Part shown: one piece after another, positions 12,228 through 24,004 of the stretch
Position numbering within the stretch: position 1 is the first letter of the stretch
Layout: every line of letters starts with the position of its first letter
Assembly (NCBI RefSeq): GCF_021130785.1
Contig: NC_060207.1
Coordinates: forward strand, 102,217,001 to 102,281,000
Direction of reading: 5' to 3'
Origin: Homalodisca vitripennis
Lineage: Eukaryota > Arthropoda > Insecta > Hemiptera > Cicadellidae
DNA length: 64,000 bases
Program-made: the position numbers and the translations under genes
The notes under the pieces: generated by a model
Databases searched by the model: none
What the model saw: only the letters and a program-made list of their open reading frames with translations
What the model was told of the DNA's origin: nothing

Positions 12228-12480
12228 TAACATGTTGACTGCGGCAGATGTCTTAAGGCACAAAGCCAGATTAAGAGTAGCTGGTCTCACTCAGTGCACA
12301 CTAATAGTGAAAATGTAAATTACACGTAATATAGCTAGACAGTTATCGTATTATAGCTAGACAGTTATCGTAAAATAGTTAATTACGTTAACCGAGGCAG
12401 ATGCTTATAGTGCACAGCCAGATTATGAGTAACCGGTTGCACTCAGTGAACACTAGTAGTGAAGGTGTTTATATATAAAT
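12228..12480. repeat. Diverged tandem duplication of about 153 bp, with an inner 20-bp doublet
   Basis: A segment starting GGCAGATG at 12243 (with AGCCAGATTA and CACTCAGTG) recurs 153 bp later at 12396 with scattered differences. Between them TAGCTAGACAGTTATCGTA occurs twice in tandem (about 12331-12373). Confidence 0.7.
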
Positions 12481-12499
12481 TCTTCATCTCTGTCTTTTT

Positions 12500-13130
12500 G
12501 CAGCCTGTGACTTCTATCACCACCCATCAATTTTTATACTTTTTCTTCTTTGGCAAGGAACTCCTTTTTTGTATCAGAAGTCTTGGAAGCACTTAACAAC
12601 AACATATTAAGAAGGGTGCTGGTCCCAACAATAAGACATCATCCTTCCTTCGACACTGTAGTGACATCCTGCCCAGCCTCTGACGACTCTTTTCAACTTA
12701 TCCATTTTCTACATGGAATATTTCCTGAGATCCTCAAAATGGATTGTTTTGTTTCTATACTGAAGTATAACTCATTGAAGGTTGAGATCTACCACCCCAT
12801 AACTATCCTCTCAATTGTGGAGAAGGTATGTGAAATGCTTGTACTGTATCAACATAGGTTTTTTTAAGCCTCTAGTTTTCTTAAGTTGACATGGTTTAAA
12901 AACCATGTCAGTTAACATTAAAATAACTGACATCAACATTCAAAACAACATTAAAAACTTACTGTTATTTGAAGAAATCAGTCTCCAGGGCAGGAAAAGG
13001 AAAATAGCTGGATATCGCCTTTGTTGACTTTGTCAAGGCCTTTGACAAAGTAGACCACTCCCTTCTTATACCTATGTAAACTGGAGACTTATGGGATCCA
13101 AAAGCCTATACTCTCTTATTGAATTAAACA
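12500..13130 (+). pseudogene. Non-LTR reverse transcriptase fragment
   Basis: The frame 12550-12864 contains GIFPEILKMDC and YHPITILSIVEKVCEML. These are the finger-region motifs GVFP..LK and YRPIS.LS..SK..EKL of insect LINE reverse transcriptases. After a stop and frame change, about 13015-13075 gives AFVDFVKAFDKVDHSLL, the catalytic A motif with its Asp. The remainder of the palm with the YADD box is missing. Truncated at both ends; clade unknown. Confidence 0.75.
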
Positions 13131-13555
13131 CCAATTTAAATTTGTTATTTATTAATAATAGAGTTATCAATTTTATATTTATGCATGAACGCAGCAGAAG
13201 TGCGAAAATACACTGAAATAAGATTAAGAAAATATAAACATTAAATTTTTATTTTATTTTTATTATAACTACAGTATTTTGTTAATTTTCTTTTTCATTA
13301 ACATAATACGAGAAAACACTGTATTAGTGATTAATTTGTTTACTACTGATCAGCTACAGAATACACATATTCAAGTCAGTTGTTATCATAAAATAATACC
13401 ATTTCCTTACTTTTGGTCACCTACCTACAGTTTTCATCAAGTATGTTAAGCTAATATGTTATGGAATAAATTTTAACCAATTATTAGGAAAATTATACCA
13501 AGATTATACAAGTGGTTAATAGATAAAAGCAAAGTAAGATCAGAAGTCTGCTGAG
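13131..13555. other. AT-rich spacer, no feature seen
   Basis: No coding, repeat or terminal motif was recognised. Confidence 0.5.
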
Positions 13556-13812
13556 AACAAGGACGTAGCCAATGGAGGGGTTCAGGGGTCCGGACCCCCC
13601 AAATTTTCAAATTTTTCAATTACTTTTTTAGTAAACGATTAATACTTTAAAAAATTCAGTATTACTGACATGAACTGCTGAAAAATCGTTCTCAACAAAG
13701 AAATGGGTCAAGAACTTTTTAAGGAACAAAAGGGGCGTTACTCTCTGCCCACTGCGGAGAAATATCAGTTGTCTGGACCCTCCCAAATTTGTTTCCTGGC
13801 GTTCTTAGTCGA
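13556..13812. mobile_element. Short MITE-like element with imperfect inverted ends
   Basis: The left end ACAAGGACGTAGCCA and the reverse complement of the right end (CTAAGAACGCCAGGA) form an imperfect inverted pair. Both run into CCGGACCCCCC/GGACCCTCCC-type runs just inside. The composition resembles the hAT-like MITE at 10191-10520 but the terminal bases differ. No clean target duplication was found, so class and exact borders are uncertain. Confidence 0.4.
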
Positions 13813-15349
13813 GAAGGGTTAATATACAATACTGAGTTTTTACTGTTTCATTTAAGAGACAAATAATTTTTACACAGTTCTACTTGCTTTCTACAGTTTT
13901 TTAAAAAACCTCAACAAAAGTGTCAATTATGTTCTTGATCTGTTGAATCCCTAACTTGTCAGATTGTTGAAAAGGACTATTACCGATGTAAAATGAAGAA
14001 AATGTTCAACAAATTTCACTGTGATCGATATAGTTGGAGTATGGTAGGTAGAGAAAGCAACATGTGACTAAAGAGGTTAAGAAAATACACAAAATGTACA
14101 ATTTGAATATATACTAACTTTATTAGAAGACAAATAATGTGTAACGTTAGAAGAGTTTTATTTTCCCCTGAATGGTTTTAGTTTCTCTGAATTAATCACA
14201 AACTAAATAAGACTATTGGTTTTCTTATAATTTATCGACATTTTTATATATATGTTAAATTTTTATAATCCAAAGGTCATATAGCGGAAAAGCGTTTTGG
14301 GTTCGAGACAAGAACTACCTTGAATTGATCCTGTGAACCTTTGTTTTTGTATTGAATCGGAATGGCCGCCATCTTTAGGTTAGCTGTTCGTTTTGTTACC
14401 GATGTTATTATTTTTGTATTTAAGGCTAAATATAATTTCTCGGTTTTAAAAATCGTTGTTAAAAGTTAGGGAATTAGTAGACAGTAACAGTAATGATATA
14501 ATATAGTTGGTGTTTCTATAGTGACATAAAATACAAATGTTGTTCCATTTGTTTGAAACCCCAGTTTCGTCTGCTGACATTTCCAGGTAAGAAAATTGTT
14601 TATTTACTAAAACTAGAATGTTTATTTTAAGAGTAAATGATTAATTTTCATATTGTTTGCGTGAAATTAATGGCTGCAGGTTACCTTAACAAGTATTATA
14701 ATACTTTTATGAATTTGGCGCTTTTTTGTCTTAGCCTAAAAATTCCAGCCAAGACTGGTTGATTACCATTTTGAATTTGAATATATACAATATCTTTCTT
14801 TACCTTTGTCATTTGACATTTTCTTTATCGTTGACAATTGACTTTTCTTATTTTATACACTTTTTCAATTAATTAGTATGACATTACACGTCTTCATGTT
14901 TCTGCTAGATCTGTATACACCATTTTAAGGCTAAACAAAGGATGTCATCAACTTATACTTATTCATTAGGCACTTGAAAGTTAATCTTTATTACACCAAA
15001 CATTGTGTTTCCAATAGGAATTGTAATAACATTTGTATGTTACATTTTGGCTTGGTTGTAACATACATTGTAATCAATATGCCTTCTATTTGATTCAAAT
15101 TTTATTTCAGTTAGGCTAGTAGATATATTTCCTCACTGTGTAAGGCTTAGAGGATCAGATAGTCTAACTGTATTGTAGCAAGGTTCAGATAGTAGGAACA
15201 GTATTGAGAATTTGGTTCAGTGTGAATGTAAGGTGAGAGCTTTATATTTTAAACACTTCAAACTAAAGTTGTATACCGTATGGAGCAACTTGCTCTTACT
15301 GAAAATGGCCAAGTAAACTTTTTAAAATTACTCTGCAGTTCTGTATTGG
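13813..15349. other. AT-rich stretch around the candidate promoter; no coding gene seen
   Basis: Apart from the 14.3-kb candidate promoter/exon, no coding region or transposon end was recognised. Confidence 0.5.
14280..14586 (+). promoter_or_regulatory. Candidate promoter/non-coding first exon with YY1/Pho-like site and splice donor
   Basis: GCCGCCATCTT at 14365-14375 is the reverse complement of the YY1/Pleiohomeotic consensus AANATGGCGGC, often found close to transcription starts. About 210 bp downstream, TTTCCAG|GTAAGA at 14587 is a strong 5' splice donor. No long open frame lies between them. This could be a distal first exon of a gene on the + strand, possibly upSET, 33 kb downstream. 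That is speculative without transcript data. Confidence 0.3.
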
Positions 15350-15521
15350 GACACAAAAAAATAGTTTAGAATGTTTGACTTAAGTCCTACTAAAATAATA
15401 CAGTGTATTCAAATAATAATAGTGTTAAATGTATTATTTACATTTAACACTATATTATTTGAATACATTGTATTATTTTAGTAGGACTTAAGTCAAACAC
15501 TCTAAACTATATTTTTGTTTC
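15350..15521. repeat. Long near-perfect inverted repeat (hairpin) with 5-nt loop
   Basis: The left arm (about 15350-15433, ending GTTAAATGTA) and right arm (about 15439-15521, starting TACATTTAAC) are reverse complements over about 80 bp. There are only a few mismatches and one single-base indel, and the loop is TTATT. The arms include TTGACTTAAGTCCTACTAAA and its complement. Folded RNA would form a hairpin of the kind that feeds siRNA/miRNA pathways. It may alternatively be a foldback MITE. No target duplication was identified. Confidence 0.85.
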
Positions 15522-15530
15522 TTTCTAAAC

Positions 15531-15548
15531 TATATATATATATATATA
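15531..15548. repeat. (TA)9 microsatellite
   Basis: Nine TA units directly beside the hairpin. Confidence 0.95.
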
Positions 15549-15639
15549 AAACAGAAAGTACTGTTATTATCAGGAACACAAACTCCTTACAACTTTAAGA
15601 AATTGAACTTTGTTTTATAACTTTACTTCCTTTCTATAG

Positions 15640-16600
15640 AAATATTCAGCTAGTAGGTCTAGTCTGGGGGAGACTTTAATAAGCGACCTAACTCGTTGTT
15701 CGATTTGTGTTATCGAACAATTTGATATATTATCTAACTTTGATGTGTAAAACAACAAAATAACTTTGGGATATCAAAGAAACCTTACAATATTTATAAC
15801 TTGCCCAGCGTGATATCAATGAGTAACAACTTTTATGATATGGAGGAAAGAATTCTTCCTATGTGTCCTACCAGGAGCCAAACCCACATGTTGCCACTTA
15901 AACAAATCTAGTCACTTGTGAGAAATATTCAACATTTTCCTTATATTCCTCATCATTTTAAAGTCTTATAATATTAGTTACTTCTTGTTGTTTATTGTTT
16001 ACATTAAAATTACTATAACTAATAAGTTAAAATCATATGCTAAGTTAAATAAATTGTAATATTGAATTATTCCTTTGAATAAAAGCAATCAAACCATTTG
16101 ATAATAACAAGTGTAGGCTGCTTATTAAAGTCTACCCCTAGTCTGTTAATTTAGAATAGAGTTTACTCCTTTCTGAGTGAAATAGTGGATTTATTTATTT
16201 TCTTGTCTCTAAAGATCACCTTTTTTCATCGTTTACACTTACCTTTAGCGTATGTCCTTCTTACATACATCGCAATTGGCCACTTTTGGAACCAAATCTT
16301 GCTCCTGGAACAAAAACATGTAGTTGAACTTTTAGAAAGATGTTCACCAGTAAATCATTTAATTAAGTTATTGTTTTCAACTTCAATTTTTAATAGTTTT
16401 GTTCGAGCTAAGTAAAAAGTAAACAAATGCAATATTGAATTTGGCTGCTTTGATATACAGTATGATCAAATTTTATGGTAGGCTATTTTATGTTTTAATT
16501 TTGATGGTAGATATGAAAATTTTTACTTTTATTTAATATTGTCAGACTGTTTTGGTGACCTGATACAGAACTGCAGCTATTTCCTTACTTGTAACCTGTA
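15640..16600. repeat. Dispersed repeat, copy 1 (carries a MITE)
   Basis: Sequence 15646-15666 plus 16146-16600 resembles 19862-19950 plus 22332-22700 in order and content. Landmarks are TATTCAGCTAGT, GAGTGAAAT, ACCAAATCTTG, GTTTTCAA, TTTTGATGGTAGATAT and GGAACTGCAGC/AGAACTGCAGC. Copy 1 is interrupted by the MITE at 15667-16137 and lacks the piggyBac found in copy 2. Confidence 0.65.
15667..16137. mobile_element. MITE, 8-bp target duplication, possibly Merlin-like
   Basis: Ends GGGGAGACTTTAATAAGC (left) and, reverse-complemented, GGGTAGACTTTAATAAGC (right) match at 17 of 18 positions. They are flanked by a perfect 8-bp direct repeat CTAGTCTG at 15659-15666 and 16138-16145. The related sequence near 19870 has a single TTAGTCTG at this place, which is an empty site. 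The interior is non-coding. The tag AATAAGCGACC is shared with the elements at 16.8 and 19.1 kb, so they seem to be one family group. Membership of the Merlin superfamily (8-bp duplications) is inferred from the 16.8-kb relative. Confidence 0.85.
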
Positions 16601-16782
16601 TTGGACCACAAAAACAATCAAATAGAATGTCAAACCATAATTATTGATATATCAAACTTAAAATAGAATCAGCAAAACATCTAAATTGAATGTAAAACTA
16701 AAATTAATAATAGGCAAATATTAAACTAATGAAACAAGTAGAGTTGATCCATTTCATTCAGATCACCAATGTTACAGTTTAT

Positions 16783-17362
16783 GGGTAGGGTACGATAAGC
16801 GGACCCGGTTTCTTATATTGTAATTGACAACCGATATTAGATATTACTTAATCATAACCATCGATATAATCAATCGATACTGGTTAATTATTTTGAACAA
16901 TTAACTTAAATAATCTATATCAACAGCTGTAAACACTTTCAAATAATACACGTAAAGTAATATTTCAATTTTAGATAAGTAACATTTTTGATTATTAAAA
17001 ATGGCAGTCAATTTAAGAAAACCACACAAAGTTGCTTTGAAAGATATACATGTGTTTCGTGGCTTCAACATGTTGGACTCGTACTGAAAACCCCATTATG
17101 TGAAATTTGTGGGAAGGAAACAACTGTAACTGTGAGAGGAGCAAATATGGTCGTCTTCAGTTTTCCTAACTTTGGTTATAATAATTTGTTCGATCACTGT
17201 AAATATTAAATTCATATTTTAATTTAAAACATATGATTGCTATTGAGGACCATATATACTTTTATATCGATTGAAAGTCTAGGATTTGAGTATGCGTATA
17301 TTAGGTATCAATGATTACATTCTTCGATATAAATAACCGGGTCTGCTTATCGTACTCTACCC
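16783..17362. mobile_element. Non-autonomous Merlin-like element, 8-bp target duplication
   Basis: Left end GGGTAGGGTACGATAAGCGG and right end (reverse complement) GGGTAGAGTACGATAAGCAG are inverted repeats of at least 26 bp with two mismatches. A perfect 8-bp direct repeat CAGTTTAT flanks them at 16775-16782 and 17363-17370. Inside, the + frame 16988-17206 contains WLQHVGLVLKTPLCEICGKE. This resembles the N-terminal region of IS1016/ISXO2-type transposases (FLQ..GL......C..CG) used by Merlin elements. The frame is only 73 codons and lacks catalytic residues. The superfamily call is moderate; the element boundaries are firm. Confidence 0.85.
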
Positions 17363-17370
17363 CAGTTTAT

Positions 17371-19125
17371 AGTTATGGATCCATATCAAAGAATATGTTT
17401 ATATTTATGTATTTGTAGTTTATGTATTAGTTATAGTTTCTGATAGATTTTGTTTACAAGAATTTAAAAGTATGGCATCTATAGTCATTATTAGAGGTTA
17501 CTTGACCTTGAAGAAGTCTGTTAAAACCCCAATTTTTTACTTACCAAACCAAGTATTGGGCTACAGTGTATTGTAATAAGCATTGAACACACGAGTGATC
17601 GATGATATTGAATCATCAATTAGAACCATTTAAATGCTCTAAGAAATGTTTACCCTGTTATGTAACTGTAAGTACTATACTGCTCCAACATAGTATAAAC
17701 AAAGTTGTATTATTTTCTATAATCTAAAAGGCATATATTTCTTTGACATATTAAAATATAGTTTCACTATAATACAATCTTAAAAGTCTCTATAATAATT
17801 CAGTTCAACATTATTGTTCCAAAGTAATTGAAACAAAGTTAAATCGTGTGAATGGTATTTGAGTAATTGCTGCTAGAGACTGGAAGTACTGTTGTTTGTC
17901 AAATTAAAATAACATGTTGAGGTAGTACTTCCAGTTACCTGTTACTGTGATAGCGTGTTAGTATATAAAAATTTAACTAACTCACTTCAATGTAATAGAG
18001 AATGATAAACTAATAAACGGGGTAATTCAAATTTAACTGTTCAGCACAATTAATGGATACTACGTAGTCCTTATCTACTATTTATTATAAGGTTATAAAC
18101 TACATATGTACGTAATATAAATATAAAAAGTTAAAGATAACCTTAACAGGCTCACATGATCAGAGTTTGAATTTGTGTGCTATCTTTAGGGATGTTTTTC
18201 TTATTTCCCCAGAAGTGTGTGATGGTACCGAAGCCTGCTCTGATGTTTAGAGGCCTTTCTGATCAGTAATTTCCTGAACTCAGATCGTCAACCTCTCCAA
18301 CGTCCGATCACGTTGTATGGTTGAGGTTACAATTGGGATCAAGTACCGATTGGAAATGCTTCTGGCCATCAGTGTGGGTTTTGGTGAAAGTCTTCACCCT
18401 GCAGTGCTGGAAAAAAAAATATCCCTTGAGATAGTACCCAAATTCAAGCTCAGATCACGTAAACACTTAGGTTATGTTTCTCTATGGTACTACTAGTAAC
18501 ATATTTACATATAATTACAATTACATATAACCTAGAAGCTAAACCTCCTTATATCATAATAACATTGCTTAATGTGATATTTCCATTCCTAACCTCAATG
18601 CTTGTACGAAATGGCCTCGGCTGCATATCTTTCAGCCCACCTGTTACAGAAATAACAGTTTCCTCATAATAGGTTACCACTGAATTACCTGTTACTGACA
18701 CTAATGCTGCAGATCTGTAATGGGAGCAAGTGCAGTGGTTATGCACATGTTTTATTGTATTAGACACGTTTATCCTTAAAACAAGTAAAACATAAGTCAA
18801 TGTTATACTATTTTTTGTTGTTGTTATATTTTATAGATACTTATATCCTATATTTTTTTCACTTTTTATACTGTAATTTGAAGTAGGCTCTTCAATATAA
18901 TTAAAATATAATTTAATTTGGTTTAAGTAGTTGTGAGGTTACTTTACTTATGAATTATCTATGATTCGATAATATCGATCACTCAAAGAGTTGAACACTT
19001 ACTGCAGTAAAGTATTGAAGTAAAACAGAAACGAAAATAATATGCATGAGACACAAAGAGTTTTATGTTCCTAACATGTTCAAGCTAAAATTGAATGATA
19101 TAACTTCAAATATTTATTGGAGGTA
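17371..19125. other. Mostly featureless AT-rich DNA with two small repeats
   Basis: A short inverted pair, ACTGGAAGTACT and AGTACTTCCAGT, spans 17879-17935. The segment about 18355-18445 (CTGGCCATCAGTGTGGG ... CTTGAGATAGTACC) matches a piece of the nested element near 27910-28000, so it is a fragment of the same repeat family. Open frames at 18484-18800 show no domain. No host gene was recognised. Confidence 0.5.
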
Positions 19126-19133
19126 TGGATCAA

Positions 19134-19628
19134 GGCTGCATTATTGTAAGCTACTACCACCATAATAAAATCAGGGTACCAAACTATCGATTAGAAATAC
19201 CTAAACTATTGGATATAAAATCATTATAATCATGTTTTTATACAGTTAGTTATTGCCAATAATATTTTACCAAATTAATTCAAACAAAGTACAATAATTT
19301 TATGGTAATGGCCGCGAGTACAATGACGATGTAAATTACAAGTGTTATTTGTGTTAAAAGCTATCAGACACATTTTCTTTCCTTTACAATAGCAAAAATG
19401 AAATGTTGCACATTTTGTTACACGATATAAATACACAAAAGTTCACCGTCTAGATAGTTTGTTAGTGTCATTAAATTATTAGCATTTTAGATATAAAAAC
19501 AGTCAAACTATTGAAATAACTTAGCTATAATTAATATAATTCAGTTTGACATTTTGGTTTCTGTATTGTACATAATCATGAATATCGATAATTCAATTGT
19601 CGTGGTGGTCGCTTATTATTCTGCTGTC
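19134..19628. mobile_element. MITE related to the Merlin-like elements
   Basis: The left end GGCTGCATTATTGTAAGCTA and the reverse complement of the right end (GACAGCAGAATAATAAGCGA) form diverged inverted repeats continuing into ACYACCAC. The flanks TGGATCAA (19126-19133) and TGGATTAA (19629-19636) agree at 7 of 8 positions, an aged 8-bp duplication. The interior is non-coding. The copy at 31558-32093 has the same architecture. Confidence 0.7.
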
Positions 19629-21790
19629 TGGATTAAAACTAAACCAAAGTTAAATTTTGAAATACATATTACCATTGTTTTATTTATATAATTTTAGACG
19701 TATTATATAGTTTTTATCATTAATAATAAAAACTGTTGATTTAAGTAAATTAGGCTTAATTTTATTACAACAAATTAAACAAATTGAAATTTCTATTGTT
19801 TTTGGGACACACACTTTAAATATAATACCCAAATAAATTGATTTCATCTGATAACTGTTCTATTATTCAGCTAGTTAGTCTGCCAATTTGGATATTACCT
19901 CTGTTTTGAGTGAAATTATAGTTTCTTTTTGTTTTTTTTTTTATACATCCTTAACCCTTAAATGAGCGCGCGGGGGCCTCAACGGACCCCACGAGTAGAT
20001 ATATCGCTCTATTTTTCGAAGTAGGTTAGCTAGACTGATGTGACGCTAGATACCTTCCGGGTAGACGATGAGTAATCGCGCCCTACAGTCAGTTTGGCTG
20101 TAACCGTCGCGGGTGAATCGTACAGTCCGTTCCAAACAAACATTACACGTTTGGGTCGTCTAGACCCCCGCGCGCGCACTCACGTTACCTACTAGTGTTG
20201 CAATTACGGGTCATTTTTACCCCCCCGCGCGAGTACTTGTGTTATTTGATATGTGCATTGAAAGTGAATATTTTTATATGTGATACAGAAGGAGAATTTT
20301 GTATGTATATACATTGCTAACGGATTTTGAATATAGATTGTGTCTAAATACTGTTTTAGTGTTGGACAATATTTATTTATTCCGAGAATGGGTTCTGAAG
20401 ATTTCCAAGTGGCTAGAATTATTACTATAGATGAGCAATTGGTAGCCTGCAGAGGAAAATGTGGCTTCAAACAATTTATGAAAAGTAAACCAGTAAAGTA
20501 ATGGTATTAAAATATTCACAGCATCTGATTCCAAAATGTTTTATGTACACAAGATGGAGATTTTACCCTGGTACCCAACCACAGAACAAGCCCATTTGAA
20601 CATTCAAATAGACCTAAGGACGTTGTTTTAAGCCTTATAAGCAATCTTGAAAATTCCGGCAGGAACATCACAGCAGACAACTGGTTCTCAAGTGTGCCAT
20701 TGGTGAGAGAACTAATAGAAAGAGGCATTACTTACGTAGGAACACTACGCAAGAACAAAAGAGAACTACCACCAGAACTTCTTTCTAAGAAACGAATTGC
20801 CCATTCGAGTATCTTTGCTTTTTCGTGATGACATGACTGTAGTTTCATACGCACCAAAAAGAAACCGCTGTGTTGTTCTCGTATCATCAATGCATTTTGA
20901 TGCTGCTATCGACCCCTGACACACTAGACAAGTCTAAACCAGACATAATTACTTTCTACAACTCTACCAAGTCTGGGGTTGATGTTTGTAGATGAAAAAA
21001 TGTGGTACTTTATTCCACTTCTAGGAGATGCCAAAGGTGGTCCCTTGTTTTATTGTACCGCTTCCTTAACATCGCCAGACATCAATGGGCAAGTTATTTT
21101 CTTGAGCAAACTGTCAAGAAGAAAAAGTAATGAAAAGAAGGAAGTTTCTGAGGGAAGTCGGGATTAGAGATGATAAAGCCTCATATAGCGAAAAGGGCAA
21201 CTATTTCTTCGCTTCCAAAGACGCTGCGATCATCGATCCTCAAGGTTGCTAATGTGCAAGAGATTCCTCATAGAGAATCATCAGTCAATCGGCCAGCGGG
21301 TTGGAGAGTAAGATGTGTTGTTTGCCCCCGCACAAAGGACACTAAAACAACACAAAAATGTTGTAAGTGCCAACGACCTATGTGTTTATCGCACATGGAG
21401 ACCTTCTGTAATCTCTGCCAAAACATGAATAACGGTGCAATTACTGATTCAGAGACTAAGTTTCTGTAGAAGACATTTTTTCACGTGTTTAATTGTGAGG
21501 TATATTTCACATATAATTGAGTTTTCTATACTGCATATCTACTGTCATCTGAGGTGTGTTCAATATTTAATAAATAATTTTTTCTTTATCAGTGATTTTT
21601 TCCCCCCGTTTACTAGTCCTACTTTTATCTCCCCAAAACAAAGTCTTGATAAGTTCAACAAACACTATATAGTATTTATATTTATATAATACTTTAAAAA
21701 CAAAGATTACTTATTTTATAAAATAAAAATAAATAAAAAATATTGAATTGTATTTTTATTTTTAGTATTAAATTTTTACTACAAGATCGT

Positions 21791-22004
21791 GGAATTGCAG
21801 TTTTACATTTTATTTAAATCGAATAATTCAGTATGTATATAGTTATTCTTATAATAATAATTGTATATATCATAGTATAGTATAGCATAGTGGAGTATAG
21901 CATAGTATAGTGGAATTACAGTTTTACATTTTATTTAAATCGAATAATTCAGTATGTTATATAGTTATTCTTATAATAGTAATTGTATATCATAGTATAG
22001 TATA

Positions 22005-22006
<2 letters not shown>
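21791..22006. repeat. Tandem duplication of about 121 bp
   Basis: GGAATTGCAGTTTTACATTT at 21791 recurs as GGAATTACAGTTTTACATTT at 21912. The following sequence through CATAGTATAGTATAGCAT is also repeated. It lies inside the piggyBac element next to the AT microsatellite. Confidence 0.85.

Positions 22007-22062
<56 letters not shown>
22007..22062. repeat. (AT)28 microsatellite
   Basis: Uninterrupted AT dinucleotides; length in an assembly may be unreliable. Confidence 0.97.
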
Positions 22063-22064
<2 letters not shown>

Positions 22065-22700
22065 TGATCTATGCAATAACAATTTTTTTTCTTAAAACTA
22101 TAATTTTATACTTTTAACGTAAAATGAATAAAAAATATTAAAATCATAATAAACTATAGTTATCTTTAATTAAATAGGTATTAGACATACGCAATAATGT
22201 AAGTAACTATAGTTAATAACACAAAGAAGGTAAGAATGCATTCATATTTATTATTTTCTTTAATGGGGGTCTAGAAGACCCCACGCGAGCACTCACGTAA
22301 CTTAAGGGAGGCGCGCTCACTTAAGGGTTAACTCATATCTTTATCTCTTCCATACATATATTACTTTTGCTATTTTTAGGACCAAATCTTGGTCTGAAAC
22401 AATGAAAATGTAATGGAAATTTTAGTCATATATTCACAACAAATAAAACATTACTCAAATAATTGTTTTCAATGTACATTTTCAATAGTCGATTGTATTA
22501 GACTTACAAATACAATATTAAAATCAACTGTATTGATATTAAGAGTATGATAACATTGATGTTACTTGTGTTTTAGTTTTGATGGTAGATATTGACAGGT
22601 CCAGATTTATTTCAGTTCAATGTTCTGTTCAATGTTATTGGTGGTTCAATATGGAACTGCAGCCCAACTGGTACTTACATTTAATAAATAATCATTATAT

Positions 22701-23228
22701 TAATAAAAGCAATTTTTACTGTCATAATCCGTATTCAATACATAGTGTTTAAGAAAGGTTTTGTTTACAATTTTCAATGCTCAAATATATTTGGAAAGCT
22801 TGGAATAAACAATAACAGATTATTTTGTGTAATTTTCTTTGAACACTGCTAGATACCACATTTGGTTTTGTTATATTATAAGTAAAATTACATTAATTCA
22901 CAAGTTAGTGTTCGGATAAGTAGTTTTAGACTGGGCTCTTTTAGCTTTGTTTGCTTTATAAACAGTAAATATTTACTTTAGTCCCTGGAAATATGAAAAT
23001 TAAAAACAAATGCATCAGGATACATATACTCATTGGGAATTTCTAACAAATCAAGATTTATGATTAAATTATTTTTGTTAGGAAAAACACTAGAATTAAA
23101 CTTAAAACTTTAAAAATAATTGGAAGATGCTTGATTATATATCTTGCATCACAATTTGGTTTGAAACTTCATCTAGTTAATCACAGTACATAAGGAAAAA
23201 ATCATGATTTTATAAATCAAGTTTGACT
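22701..23228. other. AT-rich spacer, no feature seen
   Basis: No coding, repeat-end or structural signal was recognised. Confidence 0.5.
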
Positions 23229-23232
23229 TTAA

Positions 23233-24000
23233 CCCTTTAACCCATTGCGGATCACTGATGAGCTGGGCTCGTCACGCAGCGCCTGGGCCTAACGGCACAA
23301 TGACGAGCTCAGGTCGCAAAAGCGATCTGCTTTTAAGTTTCCCTCCAAATAGTTCTATTAGTGTCTGATAGATCGGGCAATCGTCTTCACTTGTCAACTA
23401 AGAGTGTTTAATAACGGTCTTCGTTTAGAGTTTTCAAAAGTTTTATAAATATCCTACAGATCGCAGTTGTGTGTCGAAGTTGAAAAATCATTCATATGAA
23501 TTTACTTTCTGCTTTGTGGCCCTTCTGATTGAGTGTTTTCCTTAGTTGTTATTATAATACTTTTGAGGTTAGTGACACAACTAATCGATGCAGACGTACC
23601 TCGATGCTAGACAATGGCCGGGATGTTGTAATCGCTTCGCCCGAGTTGCTTTATTTAGACTATGATTCAGACATCATCCCTGCCACCCCGGAACCTTGCT
23701 CGCGTGTTATTGTTCCTACATCATGGGTACCCCAGCAGGCCCATGTTCCATCTGAACGAATATCTTCACAGCTGAATTTTCTAGTATACAATAGCGAGCG
23801 CTACGATGTGGCGCACCATTGCTGTTCGTGTGGCCGTTGTCGTAAATTAATTCGTACCCGCTGGTGCCGGCGCGCCAAAACACATTTACGTACTATCTCT
23901 GAGGGATATTTTGCTTTTGTTGCCAGAATAGAAGAGTGGCTCCACTGGTGGCCAGAGGTATATATGCTTATAAAAATTATCTTTAATTTTGGTACTACTA
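23233..24000 (+). mobile_element. piggyBac-type left end with a short open frame; right end not found
   Basis: TTAA at 23229-23232 is followed by CCCTTTAACCCATTGCGG, a piggyBac-like terminus close to those at 25431 and 26650 in this window. GC-rich subterminal sequence with repeated GAGCT/GCTC follows. The open frame 23529-24005 encodes a 159-residue sequence with YLDYDSDIIPATPEP and a Cys pair, CCSCGRCRK. I do not recognise its family. An acidic N-terminus is common in piggyBac transposases, but no catalytic block follows. It is cut off near 24000 by mariner-like sequence. No matching right terminus with TTAA was seen before 25.4 kb. Confidence 0.5.
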
Positions 24001-24004
24001 TCAT

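Larger units (their letters stand above)
19955..22327 (+). mobile_element. piggyBac-family element with degenerate transposase
   Basis: Ends CCCTTAAATGAGCGCGC and (reverse complement) CCCTTAAGTGAGCGCGC are flanked by TTAA at 19951-19954 and 22328-22331, the piggyBac target. Subterminal copies of CGCGAG/GACCCC motifs occur at both ends. Transposase remnants lie on + from about 20340 to 21468: IDEQLVACRGKCGFKQ (first catalytic Asp), KIFTASDSKMFYVHKME, ITADNWFSSVPLVRE (second Asp), DIITFYNSTKSGVD near the third Asp followed by a frameshift, and a C-terminal Cys-rich finger RCVVCPRTKD...CCKCQRPMCLSH...CNLC. Several frameshifts and stops make it inactive. The long AT tract at 22.0 kb and a 121-bp duplication lie in its 3' part. 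Confidence 0.92.
19857..22700. repeat. Dispersed repeat, copy 2 (split by a piggyBac insertion)
   Basis: The two parts, 19857-19950 and 22332-22700, together align with copy 1 (15640-16600). The gap between them is exactly the piggyBac element with its TTAA duplication. Copy 2 preserves the empty site of the copy-1 MITE. Confidence 0.65.
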
